The notes under the pieces were generated by a model. The model saw only the letters and a program-made list of their open reading frames with translations. It did no database searches and had not been told where the DNA came from. The position numbers and the translations under genes are program-made. From an uncultured Oceanospirillaceae bacterium (GTDB lineage: Bacteria > Pseudomonadota > Gammaproteobacteria > Pseudomonadales > Balneatricaceae), in assembly GCA_937138495.1 (NCBI GenBank), contig CAKZPE010000025.1, positions 1 to 43,238 on the forward strand: a stretch of 43,238 nucleotides of DNA. Reading direction: 5' to 3'. Shown here in pieces: positions 25,637 to 32,964 of this stretch. Every line of letters begins with the position of its first letter. Positions within the stretch are counted from its first letter, which is position 1.

Positions 25637-27787
25637 ATGAAAACCCTGCAATCTGAATGTGAAACGGATTTAACCCAACTGGCGCTACAGGCGGCCTCAA
25701 AGGATATCTGGGACAGTAAGTACAGGTTGCGATCGAAAGAGGGGGAGGTCATAGACCAGACACCGGATGAGACGCTGCAGCGGGTAGCCCGGGCATTGGC
25801 GGCGGTTGAACAGGGAGAAGAATTACAGAAGCACTGGTATGACAAGTTTCTTGAAGCCCTGCGAAACGGGGCGGTGCCTGCCGGCCGGGTAATTGCCAAC
25901 GCCGGGGCACAGCAGCATAAGCCTGCCACCTCCACCATTAACTGTACGGTGTCAGGCAGCATTGCAGATTCAATGGATGACATTCTTGGCCGTAACCACG
26001 AAGCGGGGCTGACTCTGAAAGCCGGCTGCGGCATCGGTTATGAATTTTCCACCCTGCGCCCGTCCGGGGCTTATGTGTCCGGTGCCGGGGCGTATACCTC
26101 AGGGCCGCTGTCCTTTATGGATGTGTTCGACAAGATGTGCTTTACGGTGTCGTCCGCCGGTGGCCGCCGTGGCGCGCAGATGGCTACATTCGATATCGGC
26201 CATCCGGATGTGCTGGCGTTTATTAAAGCGAAACGGGAAGACGGCCGTCTGCGTCAGTTTAATCTTTCCCTGTTGATTACCGATGCCTTTATGCAGGCGG
26301 TTGATGCTGATGATGAATGGCCACTGGCATTTCCCATCAGCCTGAAAAGTCAGCAACGTGAACCGCTGGACCTGAAGGATGAACGGCAGGTTATCTGGCG
26401 TGAATGGCCACTCCACGAGGGCTACGTGGTGAATGATGCTGGCCTGGTGGCCTGCCAGGTCAGTAAGTGGGTAAAGGCAAAAGGGTTGTGGAATTCCATT
26501 ATGAATGCCACCTACGACTTTGCCGAACCGGGCTTCATCCTGATCGACAAAGTTAACGAGCAGAATAATAACTGGTTCTGTGAAACCATCCGTTCTACCA
26601 ACCCGTGTGGTGAACAGCCGCTGCCCCCCTATGGCAGCTGCTTACTGGGGTCGGTTAACCTGACCCGGTTTATTCGCCAGCCATTTTCTGATGGCGCACA
26701 TTTCGACTGGCAGGGGTTTAAAGAAACCGTGGCGGTATTCACCCGTATGCTGGATAACGTGGTGGAGATCAATGGCTTGCCTCTGGAGCAACAGCGAAAG
26801 GAGATATGGAGTAAGCGCCGTCATGGGATGGGATACCTGGGGCTGGGGTCGGCAATAACAATGCTCGGGCACCAGTACGGTGATCCGGCCTCGCTGGCTT
26901 TTACCGAAGAAGTCAGCAAGATGATGGCGATTACCGGCTGGCAGACCGGCCTTGGGCTGGCCCGGGAAAAAGGGGCTGCACCGGTGCTGGATGAAGTATT
27001 TACCGTCACCGCTGAAATGCTCCGTAAACGCCCGGAAATGGAAGCCGACGGTTATCAGGCGGGGGATGAATTACCGGGCCGTGTATTGCATGCCCGTTAC
27101 AGTCACTACATGCAGAAAATCGCCAGTGAAGAACCAGAGCTGGTGGAACAGCTGGCCCGCTATGGTTGCCGGTTTACCCACCACAGCTCCATTGCGCCGA
27201 CCGGCACCATTGCGCTGTCGCTGGGCAATAATGTCAGTAACGGCATCGAGCCCAGCTTTGCCCACCACTATAGCCGGAACATTATCCGCGAAGGCCGCAA
27301 AACCAAGGAAAAGGTAGATGTCTTCTCTTATGAGCTGCTGGCGTACCGGAAAATGGTTAATCCTGATGCCATGCCGTTCAGTGACAATGCCACACAGCAG
27401 CTGCCGGATTATTTTATCTGTGCGGATGATATTCACCCACAGCAGCATGTGGATGTGCAGGCAGCGGCCCAGAAGTGGATTGATTCCTCGATCTCCAAAA
27501 CCGCCAATGTGCCTACCGATTACCCCTATGAAAAATTTAAACACATATACCACTACGCCTGGCAGCAGGGGCTGAAGGGCTGCACAACTTTCCGCTTTAA
27601 TCCGGAAGCATTTCAGGGCGTATTGGTGAAGGAGCAGGATCTGGCGAATACCCGCTACCGCTTCACCCTGGAAGATGGCAGTACCGTTGAGCTGGCTGGC
27701 AATGAAACCGTGGAGTACGACGGTGAAACCCATACTGCCGCTAACCTGTTTGATGCACTTAAAGAAGGCTATTACGGCCGTTTGTAA
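25637..27787 (+). CDS. nrdJ: Class II ribonucleotide reductase large part NrdJa, copy 1
   Basis: Cobalamin-dependent ribonucleoside reductase, oxygen-independent, making deoxynucleotides in the cytoplasm. 716 residues carrying the catalytic barrel; the C-terminal part is a separate gene, as in Pseudomonas NrdJa/NrdJb. The active-site cysteines are complete by comparison with the Thermotoga enzyme (Cys134, 322, 333): Cys103 in I-N-C-T-V-S, thiyl Cys324 in N-P-C-G-E-Q with catalytic Glu326, and redox partner Cys335 in Y-G-S-C-L-L-G. P-T-G-T-I-A-L near 515 is the conserved phosphate-binding block. GGAG lies nine bases before the ATG. The promoter carries FNR and NrdR-like sites, so expression should rise at low oxygen. 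Confidence 0.95.
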   Translation: MKTLQSECETDLTQLALQAASKDIWDSKYRLRSKEGEVIDQTPDETLQRVARALAAVEQGEELQKHWYDKFLEALRNGAVPAGRVIANAGAQQHKPATSTINCTVSGSIADSMDDILGRNHEAGLTLKAGCGIGYEFSTLRPSGAYVSGAGAYTSGPLSFMDVFDKMCFTVSSAGGRRGAQMATFDIGHPDVLAFIKAKREDGRLRQFNLSLLITDAFMQAVDADDEWPLAFPISLKSQQREPLDLKDERQVIWREWPLHEGYVVNDAGLVACQVSKWVKAKGLWNSIMNATYDFAEPGFILIDKVNEQNNNWFCETIRSTNPCGEQPLPPYGSCLLGSVNLTRFIRQPFSDGAHFDWQGFKETVAVFTRMLDNVVEINGLPLEQQRKEIWSKRRHGMGYLGLGSAITMLGHQYGDPASLAFTEEVSKMMAITGWQTGLGLAREKGAAPVLDEVFTVTAEMLRKRPEMEADGYQAGDELPGRVLHARYSHYMQKIASEEPELVEQLARYGCRFTHHSSIAPTGTIALSLGNNVSNGIEPSFAHHYSRNIIREGRKTKEKVDVFSYELLAYRKMVNPDAMPFSDNATQQLPDYFICADDIHPQQHVDVQAAAQKWIDSSISKTANVPTDYPYEKFKHIYHYAWQQGLKGCTTFRFNPEAFQGVLVKEQDLANTRYRFTLEDGSTVELAGNETVEYDGETHTAANLFDALKEGYYGRL

Positions 27788-27815
27788 TTACTGATCTGAA
27801 ATTTGGAGTCACAGA

Positions 27816-28559
27816 ATGTCACAGAATATGCCGTCCGGTCAGGCGTCTGCAAACGCCACCATCAACCAGAAAATCATTGCCTTTGAAGTGGTTAAGGATG
27901 AAGTTGCCACCCCGGAGCAGGAAAACGTCCCAAGTGTGCAAGAAGACGCTGCAAGCGAGCTCACCATGGAGCGGGTGCATGAAAACCTCGATCGCCCGGA
28001 ACGCTTGCTGGGTTCAACCTATAAAATCAAAACACCGGTTTCGCCCCATGCGCTGTATATCACCATTAATGATGTATTGCTGAACCAGGACACTGAATTT
28101 GAACAGCGCCACCCTTATGAGATCTTCATTAACTCTAAAAATATGGACCACTTTATGTGGGTGGTAGCCCTGACCCGGGTTATTTCTGCAGTATTCCGTA
28201 AAGGAGGGGATGTTATTTTCATGGTAGAAGAACTGAAAGCGGTATTCGATCCCAAGGGGGGGTATTTCAAAAAAGGTGGCCGTTACATGCCGTCACTGGT
28301 GGCGGAAATTGGCTACGCCATAGAGGACCATCTGCAAACCATTGGTTTGCTGGACGGGGATCAGCTGGATGAAGGTCAGCGTGAATTGCTGGCCGCTAAA
28401 CGGGCGGAGTATGAACAGCGCAGTTCGGTGACCGACACTACGGATGCCGGGGATTTTCCGGCGGGTGCGCAGCTGTGTACCAAGTGTAATGTGAAGGCCG
28501 CCATCCTGATGGATGGCTGCTATACCTGCCTGAACTGTGCCGAGAGTAAATGCGGCTGA
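27816..28559 (+). CDS. NrdJb, C-terminal part of class II ribonucleotide reductase, copy 1
   Basis: 247 residues completing copy 1. The N-terminal 60 residues are variable; the middle (Y-I-T-I-N-D, N-S-K-N-M-D-H-F-M-W) is the end of the reductase fold. The tail has six cysteines: C-T-K-C (221, 224), C-Y-T-C-L-N-C (235, 238, 241) and Cys246 in S-K-C-G. In the family this tail holds the swinging redox pair that re-reduces the active site after each turnover, normally recharged by thioredoxin, and may bind zinc. GGAG precedes the ATG by seven bases. Cotranscribed with copy 1 of the large part (28 bases apart). Confidence 0.92.
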   Translation: MSQNMPSGQASANATINQKIIAFEVVKDEVATPEQENVPSVQEDAASELTMERVHENLDRPERLLGSTYKIKTPVSPHALYITINDVLLNQDTEFEQRHPYEIFINSKNMDHFMWVVALTRVISAVFRKGGDVIFMVEELKAVFDPKGGYFKKGGRYMPSLVAEIGYAIEDHLQTIGLLDGDQLDEGQRELLAAKRAEYEQRSSVTDTTDAGDFPAGAQLCTKCNVKAAILMDGCYTCLNCAESKCG

Positions 28560-28661
28560 TCAGAAAAATAACGGCCCGGACTAAGCCCTCCGGGCAGCCT
28601 GAGTGAGGGCGGGCTATACATTTTTGTAGCACGGATTTGCGTTGCTGCACTGCTAGTATTT

Positions 28662-28693
28662 AAGCGTTACGACAGCTGTTGTAGCGCTTTTTC
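28662..28693 (+). terminator. Hairpin terminator or attenuator between the two nrdJ pairs
   Basis: As RNA, AAGCGTTACGAC (28662-28673) pairs over all 12 positions (two G-U pairs) with GTTGTAGCGCTT (28678-28689) around loop AGCT, followed by TTTC. It sits about 100 bases after NrdJb copy 1 but only 24 bases before the next ATG, so it may tune expression of the second pair rather than just end the first. Confidence 0.65.
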
Positions 28694-28716
28694 ATACTGA
28701 TATGGAGTGTTAGCAC

Positions 28717-30858
28717 ATGAATACATTTTCCAAGCCTGTTGACGGGCTATCCTCTCTTTCTTCTTGCATTGATTTTCAACCTGCTTCCATTGATATCTGG
28801 GACAGCAAGTACCGCCTGCGTAATGCCGCGGGTGAGCCGCTGGATCAGAGCATGGATGATACGTTTATCCGCGTGGCGAAAGCCCTTGCTGACGTCGAAG
28901 CTGACGCCGGTACCCGGGTTTTCTGGTATGGCCGGTTTCTCTGGGCACTCCGTAACGGTGCCGTACCGGCGGGCAGGATCATGGCCAATGCCGGCGCTCA
29001 GCAGGCAAAAAAGGCAACCTCAACGGTCAACTGTACCGTCTCTGGTCCGATCAGCGACTGCATGACAGACATTTTGGGGCGTAACCAGCAAGCCGGGCTG
29101 ACCTTAAAAGCCGGTTGCGGCATTGGTTATGAGTTCTCTACCCTGCGGCCCAGTGGCAGTTTTGTTGCAGGTGCCGGGGCGCTGACCGGCGGACCGCTGT
29201 CATTTATGGATGTCTTTGATAAGACCTGCTTTGCGGTGTCTTCGGCCGGAGGGCAGCGGGGCGCGCAGATGGCAACCTTCGATGTAGGCCACCCGGATGT
29301 ATTGTCATTTATAAAAGCTAAACGTGAAGATGGGCGCCTGCGGCAGTTTAATCTTTCATTGCTGATTACCGATGAGTTTATGGATGCGGTTCAGCGGGGC
29401 AGTGCCTGGCCACTGGCGTTTCCGCTGACCTGTCAGCAACAGGCACAACAGTCTCTGAATCTGGATGATCCTGAGCAGGTTATCTGGCGCGAATGGCCAT
29501 TGCAGCAGGATTATGTCACCAATGAAGCGGGGCTGGTGGCCTGTAAGATTACCGAACGTTTGCCGGCCCGGGAGTTGTGGGATGTCATCATGCAGTCCAC
29601 CTATGACTTTGCGGAACCGGGGTTCATCCTGATCGATCAGGTGAATGATCAGAACAATAACTGGTTCTGTGAAAATATCCGCTCAACTAACTCCTGCGGA
29701 GAGCAGCCCCTGCCACCCTTTGGCAGCAGTTTACTGGGCTCGGTGAACCTGACCCACTTTGTCCGCAATCCTTTCACTGCCAGAGCCAGCTTTGACTGGC
29801 AAAGCTTTACTGAGGTTGTCGCGGTATTCACCCGGATGCTGGATAACGTGGTGGAATTGCATGGCTTACCACTGGCAGAGCAACGCCATGAAATTGAGCA
29901 CAAGCGTCGGCATGGCATGGGCTATATGGGGCTGGGCTCGACGGTCACTATGCTGCGGATGAGTTACGGTGATGAACAGTCGGTTGCCTTTACGGAAGCG
30001 GTGACCAAACGACTGGCACTGACCGGCTGGGAAGTTGGTTTGGAGCTGGCGAAAGAAAAGGGCCCGGCTCCGGTGATGGAGCAAATGTTCACTGTGACTG
30101 AAGCCATGCTGTGTAAACGCCCGGAAATGCGCCGGGATGGCCATCAGCCCGGTGACCGCTTACCCGGTCGGATTCTGCATGCCCGCTACAGCCGCTATAT
30201 GCAAAAGATTGCCGTTGAGCAGCCCGGACTGGTTCAACAGTTGGCTGAAGTGGGTGGCCGTTTTACTCACCACAGTTCAGTGGCCCCCACTGGCACTATT
30301 GCGTTGTCATTCGGCAACAATGTCAGTAACGGTATCGAACCGAGTTTTGCCCATCAGTACAGCCGTAACGTTCAGCGCGAAGGTAAAAAGAGTAAAGAAA
30401 AAATAGACGTGTTTTCCTATGAGTTACTGGCGTACCGGCAACTGATCAGCCCGGAGGCTGCGGAGAGTGATTTGCCTGCTTACTTCATCAGTGCGGACGA
30501 TATTCATCCGAAGCAGCATGTGGATATTCAGGCGGCTGCGCAGCGGTGGCTGGATGCCGCTATCTCTAAAACCGCCAATGTCCCCACCGATTATCCCTAC
30601 GCCAAATTCAAGGATATCTACCTGTATGCCTACCGCCGTGGTCTGAAAGGCTGCACGACCTTTCGCTTCAACCCGGAAGCATTTCAGGGAGTGCTGGTGA
30701 AAGAAGATGATCTGAAAAACACCCGTTATCAGTTCACCCTGTCCGATGGCCGGGAAGTAGAACTGGCGGGGGATGCCCAGGTGGAATACGACGGCGAGCT
30801 GCATACTGCCGCCAATTTATTTGATGCACTTAAGGAAGGTTATTACGGCCGTTTATGA
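28717..30858 (+). CDS. Class II ribonucleotide reductase large part NrdJa, divergent copy 2
   Basis: 713 residues, clearly paralogous to copy 1 along its whole length. The radical site is preserved: Cys327 in N-S-C-G-E-Q with Glu329, and Cys106 in V-N-C-T-V-S. However the position of the redox partner cysteine (11 residues after the thiyl cysteine; Cys335 in copy 1) is Ser338, codon AGT at 29728-29730. One cysteine of the active-site dithiol is therefore missing. N-P-C has also become N-S-C. The frame is intact and the sequence is otherwise well conserved, arguing for selection. GGAG stands nine bases before the ATG. It overlaps the next gene. It may use another reductant, act on another substrate, or be regulatory; none of this is shown by the sequence. 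Confidence 0.92.
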   Translation: MNTFSKPVDGLSSLSSCIDFQPASIDIWDSKYRLRNAAGEPLDQSMDDTFIRVAKALADVEADAGTRVFWYGRFLWALRNGAVPAGRIMANAGAQQAKKATSTVNCTVSGPISDCMTDILGRNQQAGLTLKAGCGIGYEFSTLRPSGSFVAGAGALTGGPLSFMDVFDKTCFAVSSAGGQRGAQMATFDVGHPDVLSFIKAKREDGRLRQFNLSLLITDEFMDAVQRGSAWPLAFPLTCQQQAQQSLNLDDPEQVIWREWPLQQDYVTNEAGLVACKITERLPARELWDVIMQSTYDFAEPGFILIDQVNDQNNNWFCENIRSTNSCGEQPLPPFGSSLLGSVNLTHFVRNPFTARASFDWQSFTEVVAVFTRMLDNVVELHGLPLAEQRHEIEHKRRHGMGYMGLGSTVTMLRMSYGDEQSVAFTEAVTKRLALTGWEVGLELAKEKGPAPVMEQMFTVTEAMLCKRPEMRRDGHQPGDRLPGRILHARYSRYMQKIAVEQPGLVQQLAEVGGRFTHHSSVAPTGTIALSFGNNVSNGIEPSFAHQYSRNVQREGKKSKEKIDVFSYELLAYRQLISPEAAESDLPAYFISADDIHPKQHVDIQAAAQRWLDAAISKTANVPTDYPYAKFKDIYLYAYRRGLKGCTTFRFNPEAFQGVLVKEDDLKNTRYQFTLSDGREVELAGDAQVEYDGELHTAANLFDALKEGYYGRL

Positions 30859-30935
30859 GCGGTGCTTTCACCGATAGCACTCCGGACCATTTAACCGGGC
30901 ACATTTTTTATATCAGGAACAAAGGAAACACGGAT

Positions 30936-31577
30936 ATGTCAGTTAAAACTTCTCAGCCTGTTCAGGCACAAAACCTTACGGCTAACCGCCAGAAAACCAC
31001 TGTTATTGATGCCCCGATTGTGGGGTTTAAAGTTCTGAAACATGTGGCGGAAATCCCCGACATTATGGCACTGGATACCGCTGGCTTAAGCCGGCCGCAA
31101 AGCCTGGCGGGGACTACTTATCGGGTCATGACACCCCGTTCGGAACACCCGCTCTATGTCACCATTAATGATCTCATTCTTAACCCCGGAACTGATGCGC
31201 AGATGCATTACCCCTGGGAGATTTTTGTGAACACCCGCAACATGGATCATTTCATGTGGGTAACGTCACTGAATCAGATTATTTCCGGCGTGTTCGACAC
31301 ATCAGCACCTTTAGGTGAACGTTTGCGTGAGCTGCACGGATTGTTTGATCAGCACAGTCAGCACCTGAAACAGGGCGGGCGGTTTACCCCGGCGCTGGCT
31401 TCTGAAATTGGCGAGGCTATTTTTGGTCACTTCAAAGCGGCAGGCTTGCCTGACATTGACGGCGGGCAGCCTGTTCCTGAGGAGAAAATCAGGGAACTGC
31501 CCAGTCGCAAACGCAGGGAGGATGAGGCTCAGCATCTGTCAGGGCAAACATCTTCCGATGATAAGCAGGCAGTTTAG
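30936..31577 (+). CDS. NrdJb-like small part, copy 2, lacking the cysteine tail
   Basis: 213 residues. The body matches NrdJb copy 1 (L-Y-V-T-I-N-D, N-T-R-N-M-D-H-F-M-W-V), but the chain stops about 30 residues early with a hydrophilic tail (S-G-Q-T-S-S-D-D-K-Q-A-V). It contains no cysteine at all, so the swinging redox arm is absent. No alternate frame after 31500 encodes the C-x-x-C tail, so this is not a simple frameshift. ATG at 30936 has AAGGA nine bases upstream and aligns with copy 1; an ATG at 30855 overlapping the previous stop would add 27 unmatched residues. Confidence 0.85.
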   Translation: MSVKTSQPVQAQNLTANRQKTTVIDAPIVGFKVLKHVAEIPDIMALDTAGLSRPQSLAGTTYRVMTPRSEHPLYVTINDLILNPGTDAQMHYPWEIFVNTRNMDHFMWVTSLNQIISGVFDTSAPLGERLRELHGLFDQHSQHLKQGGRFTPALASEIGEAIFGHFKAAGLPDIDGGQPVPEEKIRELPSRKRREDEAQHLSGQTSSDDKQAV

Positions 31578-31656
31578 GAGGGAACACACTGTGTAATTGA
31601 CATCAAATCATAGGGGTATAGGATTTATCTTAAATACTCAGGGAGGAGTAGATTTG

Positions 31657-31914
31657 ATGCCTGTGATCAGTAGATTCTATGGAATTGTCATTATTATGTA
31701 TTTTAATGATCATAATCCGCCTCATTTGCATGCTAAGTATTCAGGAGATGAGGCCCTTTTAACCTTTGATGGCGATGTTTTACAGGGAGGACTTCCCGGT
31801 CGTGCCATGAAGTTAGTAAAAGAATGGGCTTTGTTGCACCGGGAGGAATTGCTGAATAACTGGGAAAAGGCGCGTTTGGGAATGCCCTTAAATGAAATAG
31901 CGCCTTTAGATTAA
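31657..31914 (+). CDS. DUF4160 family protein
   Basis: 86 residues with the typical DUF4160 core: I-S-R-F-Y-G-I-V-I-I-M-Y-F-N-D-H-N-P-P-H-L-H-A with its conserved D-H-x-P-P-H-x-H-A. Function unknown. ATG at 31657 is chosen over 31597 because GGAGGA lies nine bases upstream and the family begins M-P-V-I. Flanking DNA is more AT-rich than the rest. It is followed 18 bases later by a DUF2442 gene; such pairs recur in bacteria and have the small two-gene form of toxin-antitoxin units, which is inference. Confidence 0.85.
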   Translation: MPVISRFYGIVIIMYFNDHNPPHLHAKYSGDEALLTFDGDVLQGGLPGRAMKLVKEWALLHREELLNNWEKARLGMPLNEIAPLD

Positions 31915-31932
31915 TTCAGCGGGAGAGTGGCT

Positions 31933-32190
31933 ATGTTACATATTAAGACCGCCAGATATATCGCAGACTATCGTCTCTGGGTTGACTTTGACGACGGTAC
32001 CGGCGGCGAAGTAGATTTGTTTCCGTTACCGGTCGGACCTGTATTTGAACCCCTGAAGGATAAACAATTTTTTGCCCGGGTGGTTGTTGACGATGAGCTG
32101 GAAACGCTGGTCTGGCCGAACGGTGCTGATCTGGCACCTGAATATGTGAAAGCGTTACAGCAGGCTCAGTGTCAGTCTGACAGAGTCTAA
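31933..32190 (+). CDS. DUF2442 family protein
   Basis: 85 residues of the DUF2442 type (W-V-D-F-D-D-G-T-G-G-E-V-D-L-F and W-P-N-G-A-D-L-A-P-E). ATG at 31933 has GGGAG seven bases upstream; the GTG at 31927 is too close to that site. It is the partner of the preceding DUF4160 gene, and a hairpin follows. If the pair were a toxin-antitoxin unit, this would more likely be the antitoxin-type partner, but there is no direct evidence. Confidence 0.82.
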   Translation: MLHIKTARYIADYRLWVDFDDGTGGEVDLFPLPVGPVFEPLKDKQFFARVVVDDELETLVWPNGADLAPEYVKALQQAQCQSDRV

Positions 32191-32193
32191 GGT

Positions 32194-32226
32194 GAACAAC
32201 CCGCCGGGGGACTGTGGCGGGTGTTC
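32194..32226 (+). terminator. GC-rich hairpin after DUF2442 gene
   Basis: GAAC-A-ACCCGCC (32194-32205) pairs with GGCGGGT-GTTC (32216-32226) with one bulged A. It begins four bases past the stop codon. The following bases are only partly T-rich. Confidence 0.5.
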
Positions 32227-32264
32227 GTTGCTTTCAGCAAAGATCATCAAACCTGCTGAAAAGG

Positions 32265-32296
32265 AAACTGATTCCGATTTTCTGAATCAGTTTTTA
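32265..32296. terminator. Bidirectional terminator between DUF2442 and lutC
   Basis: AAACTGATTC (32265-32274), 9-base loop, GAATCAGTTT (32284-32293) with more T after it on the plus strand and TTTCCTTTTC-like sequence on the minus strand. It overlaps the lutC stop codon (32287-32289) and serves both converging genes. Confidence 0.7.
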
Positions 32297-32964
32297 ACTA
32301 TAAAAATCACCAGCCGTTTCGGGCCATGGGCTCCCATCAGCAGGGTTTGCTCAATGTCGGCGCTACGGGATGGCCCGGTAATCATGTTTACGGTGCGTGG
32401 CATTTGCAGCAGACCATCACTGGTCTGACAATGGTTACGCAGTTTCTTCCAGGCTTCCTCATACACGCCCAGAATATCGCTTTCGTGCAGCACCACCAGA
32501 TGATTATCCGGCAGGAAGTTCAGCGTTGTCGGGCTGTCTGCACGGGAATACAGCATCAGGGTGCCGGTTTCTGCTATGCCAGCAAAGCTGGTGGTCAGGG
32601 CGGCCATGTCACCGACCTGGGCGACCCGTTCCGCTTTTGCAGCCTGAATGTCAGACCAGTCCAGCCCGGCAAGTTGCGGGTCGCTGGCGCAGATAAATTC
32701 ATTCAGGCCCTGTGTTGTCAGCCAGTTGTCGCAGGCGGCGGGCAGCTGTTCAAGGCTGTCCAGATCGATCAGTTCAGCGGCCGCTTCAGTGGCCATGGCT
32801 CTGAACAGTTCAACCTGCTGTGGCCGAGGCAGCTGAGCCCGGGCCGGAATGATGTTATCTGCCTGTGCGCGAAGGCGATTCTGTACGGTCTGACGTTGTG
32901 TATCGGAGGGGACTTCCCGGCCCAGACCCCGGCGGATATTGGCAAAAATTTCAGCGCGGCTCAT
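32287..32964 (-). CDS. lutC: Lactate utilisation protein LutC (LUD domain)
   Basis: 225 residues. Third component of the LutABC L-lactate oxidation complex, which converts L-lactate to pyruvate with iron-sulfur electron transfer. The LUD-domain pattern A-G-I-A-E-T-G-T-L and L-N-F-L-P-D-N-H-L-V-V is clear, and the ending G-P-S-R-S-A-D-I-E-Q-T-L-L-M-G-A-H-G-P is the family hallmark. ATG overlaps the lutB stop by four bases. Confidence 0.94.
   Translation of the reverse strand: MSRAEIFANIRRGLGREVPSDTQRQTVQNRLRAQADNIIPARAQLPRPQQVELFRAMATEAAAELIDLDSLEQLPAACDNWLTTQGLNEFICASDPQLAGLDWSDIQAAKAERVAQVGDMAALTTSFAGIAETGTLMLYSRADSPTTLNFLPDNHLVVLHESDILGVYEEAWKKLRNHCQTSDGLLQMPRTVNMITGPSRSADIEQTLLMGAHGPKRLVIFIVKN

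Noticed and set aside
28560..28716. FNR or NrdR boxes for the second nrdJ pair
   Set aside because: No TTGAT-N4-ATCAA; the best NrdR-like match (28695-28710) has only 9 of 16 bases and no partner 31-32 bases away.
31480..31620. A frameshift hiding the cysteine tail of NrdJb copy 2
   Set aside because: I read the other frames around and after 31500; none gives the C-x-x-C pattern, so the tail is absent.
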